Origin: Mesorhizobium sp. INR15
GTDB taxonomy: Bacteria > Pseudomonadota > Alphaproteobacteria > Rhizobiales > Rhizobiaceae
Assembly (NCBI RefSeq): GCF_015500075.1
Contig: NZ_CP045497.1
Span: 62,001-126,000, forward strand
Length of the DNA: 64,000 nucleotides
Reading direction: 5' to 3'
Made by a program: the position numbers and the translations under genes. Of this stretch, positions 34,298 through 42,332 are shown piece by piece (position 1 is the stretch's first letter; each line of letters starts with the position of its first letter). The notes below the pieces were generated by a model. The model was not told where the DNA came from and searched no databases. It saw only the letters and a program-made list of their open reading frames with translations.

Positions 34298-35026
34298 ATG
34301 GCTTTCAATCCCATCGTCGCCCTTGGAGGCATCGCGGCCGCTGCGCTGATCGTCATGGGTGCGACCACAGCGATTGACTGGTTCTCCGCGACCGAACGCC
34401 AACCTTTGGCGATCGTCGAACTGGTAACGCTTGCGCCCGGATCGTTTCGCCATCCGCAGCCAGGCGAATTCATGAGCCAGAGCCACCCCATTGCGGCACC
34501 GTTGATCCTGGCAACGGTCGGTGTTCCCTTGGAAATCATGAAATACCAGGTGAGCAGATCGGAATACGGACGTTGCGTGACGGCCGGCGCCTGCAAACCT
34601 GCCGACATCGCGGGCGACGGGAATTTTCCCGTTACCGGCGTAAGCCACATCGATGCCGAAGCCTATGCGGCCTGGTTCTCGGTTCAGATGGGCGCGAGAT
34701 GGCGGCTGCCGACAGACGCGGAATGGGCCTATGCAGCCAGCGAACGTTTTCGAAGCGACATCGAGGGCGGCGCCACCGATCCGAATAATCCGGCGCTGCG
34801 CTGGCTCGCCCAATATCGTATCGAAGCTGCCCTCGGGCGGGTTTCCGATCCCGAGCCTAGATTTCGAGGAGCTTTTGGGATCAACTCAAAGGGCTTGGCG
34901 GACGTTGCCAGCAATGTCTGGGAATGGACATCGACCTGCTATGTCCACGCGACGATAGCCGCTGACGGCGATGTCACGTTGTCTGGACAAGAACGCGATA
35001 AGACCTGCGGCGCTGATTTCAGCTGA
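34298..35026 (+). CDS. nirV: NirV/formylglycine-generating-enzyme-like protein, C-terminally truncated
   Basis: 242 aa. One membrane anchor (FNPIVALGGIAAAALIVMGA) is followed by a SUMF1-type domain: SFRHPQPGEFMSQSHPIAAP, EIMKYQVSRSEYGRCVTAGA, RLPTDAEWAYAASERF, GLADVASNVWEWTSTCYV. NirV accompanies nirK and its function is unknown. The family normally continues with a further 40 or so residues (second Cys region and FRLV end). Here it stops at TCGADFS where IS6-type sequence begins, so the C-terminus was removed by an insertion. An upstream GTG (34253) is possible. Confidence 0.8.
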   Translation: MAFNPIVALGGIAAAALIVMGATTAIDWFSATERQPLAIVELVTLAPGSFRHPQPGEFMSQSHPIAAPLILATVGVPLEIMKYQVSRSEYGRCVTAGACKPADIAGDGNFPVTGVSHIDAEAYAAWFSVQMGARWRLPTDAEWAYAASERFRSDIEGGATDPNNPALRWLAQYRIEAALGRVSDPEPRFRGAFGINSKGLADVASNVWEWTSTCYVHATIAADGDVTLSGQERDKTCGADFS

Positions 35027-35281
35027 TCCCAGCCACGGTTTTCCACGCCGCCAGGGCCTGGAGGCGGTGGTGGTGAATTTCGAATGCGGAGCGTTGTGAG
35101 CGGGCTGGGACGAAGAGATTTCTGAGTGCTGAGAAGATCGAGACGAAGCGTTGCAGCGCCCCTGGCGATCGGAAGCCCTGCATCATTCGCTCCCGTTTGC
35201 GCAACGGCACATGCGAATTCTCCGCCCGGTTATTCAATCCCTTGTGCGAACGGTGTTCGACATTCGGCATGACCTGCCGCT
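35019..35281 (-). pseudogene. IS6-family transposase, C-terminal remnant
   Basis: VMPNVEHRSHKGLNNRAENS followed by HVPLRKRERMMQGF and RFVSIFSALRNLFVPARS is the C-terminal third of IS6-family transposases. One side cuts nirV; the other is cut by the right IS3 copy. The catalytic residues are mostly gone. Confidence 0.75.
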
Positions 35282-35365
35282 TGTTCCCCGTCAGCACCTA
35301 TGTCCCAGATTTGCGGTTGAGATTTAAGGAGTGTTTTGGTCTCGTCGCCTGACGAAGGAACCAAG

Positions 35366-35740
35366 ATGACCACGAAATCCTCAAGTGCTAAAAAGTCTGC
35401 GGAGCAGGTGGTGAAGGACATTCGCCGGGCCACCCGCCGGCACTTTTCAGCGGAAGACAAGATCCGGATCGTGCTGGACGGCCTGCGCGGTGAGGACAGC
35501 ATTGCCGAGCTGTGCCGCAAGGAAGGCATTGCGCAGAGCCTGTATTACACTTGGTCCAAGGAGTTCATGGAAGCCGGCAAGCGCCGCCTGGCCGGCGATA
35601 CGGCCCGTGCAGCCACCAGTGATGAGGTCAAGGATCTGCGGCGCGAGGCTGGTGCGCTCAAGGAATGCGTTGCCGACCTGACGCTGGAAAACCGTCTGCT
35701 CAAAAAAAGCATGATCGCGGATGGGGACGAGCCAGAATGA
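35366..35740 (+). CDS. IS3-family OrfA
   Basis: 124 aa, identical to the left-copy OrfA: helix-turn-helix SIAELCRKEGIAQSLYYTW and coil LRREAGALKECVADLTLENR. Its stop overlaps the orfB start (ATGA at 35737-35740). Confidence 0.9.
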   Translation: MTTKSSSAKKSAEQVVKDIRRATRRHFSAEDKIRIVLDGLRGEDSIAELCRKEGIAQSLYYTWSKEFMEAGKRRLAGDTARAATSDEVKDLRREAGALKECVADLTLENRLLKKSMIADGDEPE

Positions 35741-36717
35741 GGTATCCCGCATCCGAAAAGCTCGAGATCATCAAGCTCGTCGAGCAGTCGCACCTGCCCA
35801 CCCGCAAAACGTTGGACCGGCTTGGGGTCCCACGACGGACCTTCTATCGATGGTATGACCGCTATCTCGGTGGCGGCCCTGAGGCGCTTGAAGATCGACC
35901 ATCGGCGCCGAGCCGCGTGTGGAACCGCATCCCGCCTGCCATCCATGACCAGATCATCGAGCTGGCACTGGAGCAGTCCGAGCTCTCCCCGCGCGAACTG
36001 GCGGTGCGGTTCACCGACGAGAAGCGCTACTTCGTGTCGGAAGCCAGCGTTTACCGGCTCCTCAAGGCCTACGATCTGATCACCAGCCCGGCCTATGTCG
36101 TGATCAAGGCGGCGAACGAGTTCCACACCAAGACGACGCGACCCAACGAGATGTGGCAGACCGACTTCACCTACTTCAAGATCATCGGCTGGGGCTGGAT
36201 GTACCTGTCGACCGTGCTCGACGATTACTCCCGCTACATCATTGCCTGGAAACTGTTCAGCACGATGCGGGCCGAGGACGTCACCGACACGCTGGACATG
36301 GCACTTACTGCCTCAGGGTGCGACCAGTCCCATGTGCACCACAAGCCTCGGCTGCTCAGCGACAATGGCCCCAGCTATATCGCCGGCGAACTGGCCGATT
36401 ATATCGAGGCCCAGCGCATGAGCCATGTCCGGGGCGCTCCAATGCATCCCCAGACGCAGGGCAAGATCGAGCGCTGGCACCAGACCCTCAAGAACCGGAT
36501 CCTGCTGGAAAACTACTTCCTGCCCGGCGACCTCGAGGCCCAGATCGGGGCCTTCGTTGAGCATTACAACCATCGGCGCTACCACGAGAGCCTCGACAAC
36601 GTGACCCCAGCCGACGCCTACTTCGGCAGGGCCCAGACCATCATCAAACAGCGCGAAAGGATCAAACGCCAAACCATCCAACATCGGCGCTTGCAGCACC
36701 GCAAGCTCGCCGCATAA
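35737..36717 (+). CDS. IS3-family transposase OrfB
   Basis: 326 aa, identical to the left-copy protein. DDE motifs MWQTDFTYF, LLSDNGPSY and TQGKIERWH are intact. Likely functional, able to act on both copies. Confidence 0.9.
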   Translation: MRYPASEKLEIIKLVEQSHLPTRKTLDRLGVPRRTFYRWYDRYLGGGPEALEDRPSAPSRVWNRIPPAIHDQIIELALEQSELSPRELAVRFTDEKRYFVSEASVYRLLKAYDLITSPAYVVIKAANEFHTKTTRPNEMWQTDFTYFKIIGWGWMYLSTVLDDYSRYIIAWKLFSTMRAEDVTDTLDMALTASGCDQSHVHHKPRLLSDNGPSYIAGELADYIEAQRMSHVRGAPMHPQTQGKIERWHQTLKNRILLENYFLPGDLEAQIGAFVEHYNHRRYHESLDNVTPADAYFGRAQTIIKQRERIKRQTIQHRRLQHRKLAA

Positions 36718-36791
36718 CATCAACCCCAAGACGAGGCCAACACTCTGCTAATTTACACCGCACCTTGAGCCAAATGTTCTGACGACGGACA

Positions 36792-37067
36792 ATGGTCGAG
36801 CATCGCTTTCGGCGGAACCTCGTTAGCCAACAGTGGCCGGCCGGGGTAGCGCATCAAGCAGAGTTGGATCGCGAAGCCGAGCTGATTGTGTTCGCGCCGC
36901 CGTAGCTGGATTTCCAGCAAATCGGCCGGTGAAAGAGAATAGTGGCTGATCAGACCGTCTTCATCGACCGGAATGTCGAATAGCGTCTTTCGCTCGTGTT
37001 CTTTGAGAAGCGCTCGTCGGGCCACTTTCCACTCCACCAGAACGGTAGTGGCCAAGCCTCTGTCCAA
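36792..37067 (-). pseudogene. Tn3-family transposase, N-terminal fragment
   Basis: VARRALLKEHERKTLFDIPV, DEDGLISHYSLSPADLLEIQ, LRRREHNQLGFAIQLCLMRY and PGRPLLANEVPPKAML are the first domain of Tn3-family TnpA. The rest is removed at the IS3 end; the frame runs on into IS sequence as CPSSEHLAQGAV. True start about 37022. Different in sequence from the fragment at 25612-25724, so a second Tn3-type transposon once lay here. Confidence 0.8.
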
Positions 37068-37121
37068 AGCGGCCTACGGTACAGGAGGCAAATGGCGTAT
37101 CCACAGCGAACATCCGCGCGT

Positions 37122-38438
37122 TCACTCTCCGTTCGACCTTAGCGCAAGATTCTGCACAGCTCTTGTTCCGGCCCCAACGACGCGATCGAGGATCGTTATT
37201 TCTGCCGCCGTCATGGCTATCGCGGCCGGTGCTTCAGGGGCCGTGCGGGCCATCATCGTCAGCCACAGGACACGCCAACTGACGATGCAGAACACGGCGA
37301 TCAGATTCGTCAGGCGGTCAGCCGTACGCAGTTTTGCATCCTCGGCCCGGCAGCCAGATTTCAGGATCTTGTGGAACATCTCGATCTTCCACCGCAGGGC
37401 GTACCAGGTGATCTTCTCGCAGGCTTGCTCGAACGTCTCCACTTTGAAGTCCGTCAAGAGCTTCCATATTATGGGCTTTCGTCCCGAAGGGGGGTCGATT
37501 TCCATGGCATGGATCACCGTCAGATCTAGCGAGGGATAACGCTTCTGCTTGCCGATGGGCGGTAACACGTGGATCCGCTTAAACCTGACCTCCAGCGACA
37601 CGCAACTGATCTCGTCGGCTTCGTTGCGCACTTCAATTTTGTGTGTCCCAGAGCTTGGAGTGGTTTTCATTTCACTCGCAACTGTGTGGGCGCCTTCCCC
37701 GGCCAGACGGTCGACAACGGTGCGCACCAAGAAATGGGTCCCGAGCTCCTTACTCAAACAGTAGAGCTCGTAGATATCGCTCTCCCTGTCTCCCACATGA
37801 ATACAGCGATCCGGTTGGCCTAAAAGGTCAACAGATTGCCGTAGGTTCTGGAGCCAGCGGATGCTCTCCTTGGTCTCGATTGGGACGCGGGTCGGATTGA
37901 CCTTCCGCTTGAGCTGCGCGGTTCCTTTGAACTTGTCCCGATTCCAAAATTTGACTGCTGAGAGACCCAGCGGGAGTCCCTCCTGGGTTACGACAAGGCT
38001 TGAATGCATCAGGATCCCACATACCGCATGGTGGCGCAGGCGGCCGTCTTTGTCGCGGCCACTGTTCACGCTCTTGGTGAAGCCGATCGCATGCGGGTCT
38101 CGCCGCTGATAGGTGAACTCCGTCGTGTCCTGCAACAACAGGATCGGTCCATCACTTTCGTCGTAGCGCCGGCGGGTTGCCGCAAAATGCCCGTGAAGAA
38201 TGTCACCTTCCTCGACCCTGGGGTTCGAGAAGAACCGATAGGCGGCTTTGGTGTTGCTCCAATCCTGGCAGGCCAAGGGAATGGTGCCGCCCATTCCATC
38301 ACTCATCCGCCGCAGTAGATCACCGAAGCGTCGACCAAGCCGGGCGTCCTTAAAGGACCCGACATCAACCTCCTGTTGGGCCCAATGGCGGGCGTTTCCG
38401 GCTTGTTTGTCGCTCTGAACCGACATTTTGCACCACAA
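37122..38438 (-). CDS. IS4-family (Tn5/IS50-like) transposase
   Basis: 438 aa. N-terminal DNA-binding domain (HWAQQEVDVGSFKDARLGRR, FGDLLRRMSDGMGGTIPLAC, NTKAAYRFFSNPRVEEGDIL), then DDE domain: LLLQDTTEFTYQRR, CIHVGDRESDIYELYCL and the YREK-type motif YALRWKIEMFHKILKSGCRA. The C-terminus (RAVQNLALRSNGE) is shorter than in Tn5 transposase. ATG 38426 (MSVQSDK) is the likely start. Terminal repeats were not defined; CGAGTCAGAGACTTATGG near 38514-38531 may be part of one end. Confidence 0.85.
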   Translation of the reverse strand: MWCKMSVQSDKQAGNARHWAQQEVDVGSFKDARLGRRFGDLLRRMSDGMGGTIPLACQDWSNTKAAYRFFSNPRVEEGDILHGHFAATRRRYDESDGPILLLQDTTEFTYQRRDPHAIGFTKSVNSGRDKDGRLRHHAVCGILMHSSLVVTQEGLPLGLSAVKFWNRDKFKGTAQLKRKVNPTRVPIETKESIRWLQNLRQSVDLLGQPDRCIHVGDRESDIYELYCLSKELGTHFLVRTVVDRLAGEGAHTVASEMKTTPSSGTHKIEVRNEADEISCVSLEVRFKRIHVLPPIGKQKRYPSLDLTVIHAMEIDPPSGRKPIIWKLLTDFKVETFEQACEKITWYALRWKIEMFHKILKSGCRAEDAKLRTADRLTNLIAVFCIVSWRVLWLTMMARTAPEAPAAIAMTAAEITILDRVVGAGTRAVQNLALRSNGE

Positions 38439-38573
38439 TAAACGAATCAGGTGCTCGACACAGAATCACAAGCGATTCTTTCGATTCAAGATTTTCCGGA
38501 AAATTACCCAAAGCGAGTCAGAGACTTATGGGTAATTGCAAGCCGGTGAGGTGAGCGGACTTAGGTGTAGTTG

Positions 38574-38918
38574 ATGGGTCAGATCACGTTGCTCACAGGC
38601 CCCGAACGTCGGCGGCGGTGGAACGAGGAGGAACGGCGCCAGATTTTGGAGGAGGCGTTTTCGCCCGGAGCCTGTGTGACGCAGGTGGCGCAGCGGCATG
38701 ACGTTTCGACGGCGCTGATCTACACATGGCCTCGCAAGCTGTGCGAACACGTCCCGGACCCGTGCCTTACAGAGGCGGTGGTTGTGGATGAAGACGTCGG
38801 CCATCCGCTGGAGCACCGGCCGGCTATTGTCGTGGAGCTGGTAACGGGCGGCCGGGTGAGCATCTTCGCGGGAGCGACGCCCACGCTGGTTACGGCAGTG
38901 GTAAAGGCACTGCGGTGA
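38574..38918 (+). CDS. IS66 OrfA (TnpA accessory protein)
   Basis: 114 aa. RRRRWNEEERRQILEEAFSP, then VTQVAQRHDVSTALIYTWPR, is the helix-turn-helix of IS66 TnpA. The C-terminal half VVELVTGGRVSIFAGATPTL ends in the usual way. Needed for IS66 transposition together with TnpB and TnpC. Its stop overlaps the GTG start of tnpB. Confidence 0.85.
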   Translation: MGQITLLTGPERRRRWNEEERRQILEEAFSPGACVTQVAQRHDVSTALIYTWPRKLCEHVPDPCLTEAVVVDEDVGHPLEHRPAIVVELVTGGRVSIFAGATPTLVTAVVKALR

Positions 38919-39373
38919 TCCCGTCGGGCGCGCGGGTGTGGCTGTCGATGGGCCACACCGATATGAGGAAGGGCATGCAGGGCCTGGCTTTGCTGGTGCA
39001 GCAGCACCTGAAGCGTGATCCCCACGGTGGTGATCTCTACGTTTTCCGCGGACGCGCCGGATCGCTGGTAAAGATCATCTGGCATGACGGGATCGGCATG
39101 TCGCTTTATGCCAAGCGGCTCGAGAAGGGCCGCTTCATTTGGCCCCAGGCGAAGGACGGTGCAGTGTCGCTGACGAGCGCTCAGCTGGCGTGTTTGCTCG
39201 ACGGGATTGACTGGCGCAACCCGCAATACAGCTGGCGTCCGGCGAGCGCGGGACAGGACGCGGATTTCCTCACCCAAAGCGGCATTTTTCGGTTGCACCG
39301 AGAGACAGGTGCTGATTCATTTCGGCCATGGAAGCCGCCGTTTCGCCCCTGCCGGACGATGTCGAAGCGCTGA
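38915..39373 (+). CDS. IS66 OrfB (TnpB)
   Basis: 152 aa. VWLSMGHTDMRKGMQGLALL, DLYVFRGRAGSLVKIIWHD, GMSLYAKRLEKGRFIWP and WRNPQYSWRP are typical of IS66 TnpB (about 115 aa). The usual stop after WRPASAG is absent, so the protein runs about 34 residues further into the start of tnpC. Confidence 0.85.
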   Translation: MIPSGARVWLSMGHTDMRKGMQGLALLVQQHLKRDPHGGDLYVFRGRAGSLVKIIWHDGIGMSLYAKRLEKGRFIWPQAKDGAVSLTSAQLACLLDGIDWRNPQYSWRPASAGQDADFLTQSGIFRLHRETGADSFRPWKPPFRPCRTMSKR

Positions 39374-40784
39374 AGGCGCTGGTTGTTTCGATGGGCGCCG
39401 AACTTGCCGCTGCGAGGGCTAAGGCGTCGGCCACGGAAGCTCTGATCGGGCACCTCAAGCTGCAGATCGCCAAGCTCAGGCGCGAGCAGTATGGCCCCAG
39501 CGCCGAGCGCAGCCGCCGGCTCCTGGACCAACTGGAGTTGCAACTCGAGGAACTCGAGGCCACAGCCAGCGAAGATGACCTTGCCGCCGAGGCGGCGGCG
39601 GCGAGGACGACCAGTGTCACCGCCTTCGAGCGCAAACGGCCAGTGAAGAAGCCGTTTCCCGAGCATCTGCCGCGTGAGCGCATCGTCATCCCCGCGCCAT
39701 GTTCGTGCCCGACTTGCGGCGGGACGCGGCTTTCGAAGCTCGGCGAGGACGTGACCGAGACGCTGGAGGTGATCCCGCGTCAGTGGAAGGTCATCCAGAC
39801 GGTGCGCGAGAAGTTCTCGTGCCGGAACTGTGAGACGATCACCCAGCCGCCGGCGCCGTTCCATGTCGTGCCGCGTGGCTGGGCAGGTCCTGGCTTGCTC
39901 GCCATGCTGCTGTTCGACAAGTACGGCCAGCATCAACCCTTGAACCGCCAGGCTGAACGTTTCGCTCGCGAGGGCGTGCCACTGAGCCTGTCGACGCTCG
40001 CCGACCAGGTTGGCGCGGCCACTTTCGCGCTCATGCCCCTCTATCGCCGGATCGAGGCTCATGTTCTCGCCGCCGACCGATTGCACGGCGACGACACAAC
40101 GGTGCCGGTCCTCGCCAAGGGCAAGACCTATATCGGCAGGCTGTGGGTCTATGTCCGCGACGACCGGCCATTCGGCGGCGCCGATCCGCCCGCCGCGCTG
40201 TTCCACTATTCGCGCGACCGCCGTGGCGAACATCCACAAGCGCATCTCGACAGCTGGTCCGGGATCCTGCAGGCAGACGCCTATGGCGGCTATGGCGAAC
40301 TCTACGCAGCCGATCGTCGCCCAGGGCCTGTGCTCGAAGCGGGCTGCTTTGCCCATGCGCGCCGCAAGTTCTTCGAACTCGCCGACGTCGAGGGATCAGC
40401 GCGCAAGAAGAGCCGCGGCGAACGGACAGGGGCGGCGATCTACCCGATCGCACTGGAGGCGGTGCAGCGCCTGGATGCACTGTTCGATATCGAGCGCGAG
40501 ATCAACGGATTGAGCGTTGAAGCACGTGCTTGCGCCCGCCAGGAGCGCAGCGCTCCACTGATGGAGGACCTTCACGTCTGGCTGATCGCCCAGCTTGCCC
40601 AGCTCTCACGCAACCACGATCTCGCCAAGGCCATCAACTACATGCTGCGCCGATGGCCGGCGTTTACCCGCTTCCTCGACGATGGCAGGATCTGCATTAC
40701 GAACAATGCGGCTGAACGGGCCTTGCGCTGCGTCCCGCTCGGTCGCAAGGCCTGGCTGTTCTGTGGCTCCGATCGTGGAGGCCA
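39328..40784 (+). pseudogene. IS66 transposase TnpC, C-terminally truncated
   Basis: N-terminal coil (LKALVVSMGAELAAARAKAS), zinc-finger part (CSCPTCGGTRLSKLGEDVTE, CRNCETITQPPAPF), then the DDE domain (LHGDDTTVPVLAKGKT, LQADAYGGYGELY, CFAHARRKFFELAD, ITNNAAERALRCVPLGRKAW). After LFCGSDRGG the frame leaves IS66 homology and reads through IS630-like and IS701 sequence to 40872. The lost tail (about 50 residues) makes activity unlikely. Confidence 0.82.
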
Positions 40785-40832
40785 TCGAGGAATGCACAAA
40801 CTACTTCAGCGCCGCAGGATACGAGCCAGAGT
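40785..40832 (+). pseudogene. IS630-like transposase tail
   Basis: In another frame, AIEECTNYFSAAGYEPE followed by a stop at 40832 recalls the C-terminus of IS630-family transposases. Only about 15 codons remain, joined directly to IS66 tnpC, so the call is tentative. Confidence 0.4.
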
Positions 40833-40846
40833 GATCAGATTCTGCT

Positions 40847-42286
40847 CTAGCACTACTTTGGCAGATTTTTGAGTGTGCCAGCGTTTTGGGATTCCCGAGA
40901 TACGATTTGCGTGATTCATAGGTGGTCGGCATCTTGGAGGGCCGGCCATGGACGAGAACTGGAAGTCGGATCTTGAGCGCTGGCTTGCGCCCTTTCTGGG
41001 TGCTCTGCGACACAAAGTGCGGGCGCGAATGTGTCCGGCCTATGTGGCGGGGCTGATCGGTGCTGGCGATCGCAAGAGCGTCCAACCGATGGCCGCACGC
41101 GACGGTGGCGTCGGCTACGACCAGCTTCATCACTTCATCGCCAGCGGAGTTTGGGACGCTGCGCCGCTTGAGAAAGTCCTGCTCGCCGAAGCCGACAGGA
41201 TGGTTGGTGGCGCTGACGCCTGGCTGATCGTCGATGACACGGCATTGCCGAAGAAGGGCGAGCGCTCGGTCGGCGTCGCGCCGCAATACGCCTCGACCCT
41301 GGGCAAGAACGCCAACTGCCAGACATTGGTTTCGCTGACGCTGGCTTCCGGCGAAGTTCCGATCATGGTGGCGTTGCGGCTTTTCCTGCCCGAGAGCTGG
41401 ACGAGCGATCCCGCACGCTTGATACGCGCCAGTGTGCCGGAGGCTCTCAGAGTCTATCGGACCAAGCTGGAGATCGCGCTCGCCGAGATCGATCGGGCGC
41501 GGGCTGCTGGCCTGCGCTTCGGCTGTGTGCTGGCCGATGCCGGCTATGGCCTGAGCGCGCCGTTCCGACAGGGCCTGAGCGAGCGAGGACTTGTCTGGGC
41601 GGTTGGCATCCCCTTCAAGCAGAAGGTCTATCCCGTGGATGTAGCGATGATCTTCCCCGTCGCCGGGCGCGGTCGCCCACGAAAACGCCATATCCCGGAC
41701 GTCGCGTCGACGAGCGCGCAGGAGATGCTGGAGAAGGCGCCCTGGAGAATGCTCAGCTGGCGGCGTGGGACGAAGGGGCGCTTGCAGGCCCGCTTCGCCG
41801 CAAGGCGGGTGCGTGTCGCCGACGGGCCACCGCAGCGGATCGGTACGATGGGCGCCCAGCACCTGCCTGGCGAGGAGGTTTGGCTGGTCGGCGAACATCG
41901 CTCGAACGGTGAGCGTAAGTACTATCTGTCCAACCTGCCTGCTGATACCCCGCTCAAGCGTCTGGCCGGCGCTATCAAGGCGCGCTGGATTTGCGAGCAG
42001 GCCCATCAGCAACTGAAGGAGGAACTGGGCCTCGATCACTTCGAGGGACGATCATGGACAGGGCTGCATCGGCATGCGCTCATGACCATGATCGCCTACA
42101 CCTTTCTCCAATCCCGTCGCCTCAAGCAGGCGAAGCGGGAAAAAAAGAATCCATGGCCCGCCACCGAAGCCGACCCTTCCAGCAATTCGGGCAGCCATCG
42201 TCGCCATACTCGAACGGCCGCCTCCAACGCGTTGTCCGCATTGCCGCCGATCGATCACCGCTAAAAATCTGCCAAAGTAGTGCTAG
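40847..42286 (+). mobile_element. IS701-family element, copy 2, with CTAG target duplication
   Basis: The body is 40851-42282 with CACTACTTTGGCAGA and TCTGCCAAAGTAGTG at the ends. CTAG at 40847-40850 and 42283-42286 is the target duplication. It shares ends and target with copy 1 (8122-9570), but the transposases differ at many positions, so the copies are related members and not a recent duplication. Confidence 0.9.
40948..42264 (+). CDS. IS701-family transposase
   Basis: 438 aa. MDENWKSDLERWLAPFLGAL, then ARMCPAYVAGLIGAGDRKSV, LIVDDTALPKKGERSVGVAP, CVLADAGYGLSAPFRQGL and EQAHQQLKEELGLDHFEGRS. The acidic catalytic residues are in VDDT, ADAGY and the KEELGLDHFEG region. No stop or frameshift. 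Probably active. Confidence 0.9.
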   Translation: MDENWKSDLERWLAPFLGALRHKVRARMCPAYVAGLIGAGDRKSVQPMAARDGGVGYDQLHHFIASGVWDAAPLEKVLLAEADRMVGGADAWLIVDDTALPKKGERSVGVAPQYASTLGKNANCQTLVSLTLASGEVPIMVALRLFLPESWTSDPARLIRASVPEALRVYRTKLEIALAEIDRARAAGLRFGCVLADAGYGLSAPFRQGLSERGLVWAVGIPFKQKVYPVDVAMIFPVAGRGRPRKRHIPDVASTSAQEMLEKAPWRMLSWRRGTKGRLQARFAARRVRVADGPPQRIGTMGAQHLPGEEVWLVGEHRSNGERKYYLSNLPADTPLKRLAGAIKARWICEQAHQQLKEELGLDHFEGRSWTGLHRHALMTMIAYTFLQSRRLKQAKREKKNPWPATEADPSSNSGSHRRHTRTAASNALSALPPIDHR

Positions 42287-42332
42287 GTCGCAAACTCATA
42301 AACTGACCACCCTTTGTGACGGGTTCTGATTC

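Larger units (their letters stand above)
35282..36791 (+). mobile_element. IS3-family element, right copy
   Basis: 1510 bp, TGTTCCCCGTCAGCAC at 35282 to the inverse of TGTCCGTCGTCAGAAC at 36791. Appears identical to the left copy (30142-31651) in the opposite orientation. No 3- or 4-bp target duplication is visible. It interrupts an IS6 remnant on its left and a Tn3 tnpA fragment on its right. Confidence 0.88.
38532..40784 (+). mobile_element. IS66-family element, right end lost
   Basis: The left end GTAATTGCAAGCCGGTGAGG at 38532 resembles IS66 terminal repeats (GTAA start, CCGGTGAGG). It contains the three standard genes. The right part is deleted in the last codons of tnpC, where IS630-like sequence starts. 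Confidence 0.75.

Noticed and set aside
25808..37144. 15-bp match CGTTCGACCTTAGCG near 25808 and 37130
   Set aside because: At 25808 it is part of the Tn3 end and leader; at 37130 it is the last codons of the IS4 transposase. Flanks differ, so coincidence is the simpler reading.
24223..42332. 13-bp match CGGGTTCTGATTC at 24223-24235 and 42320-42332
   Set aside because: Matches of this length are expected by chance many times in 64 kb, and the flanks share nothing else.
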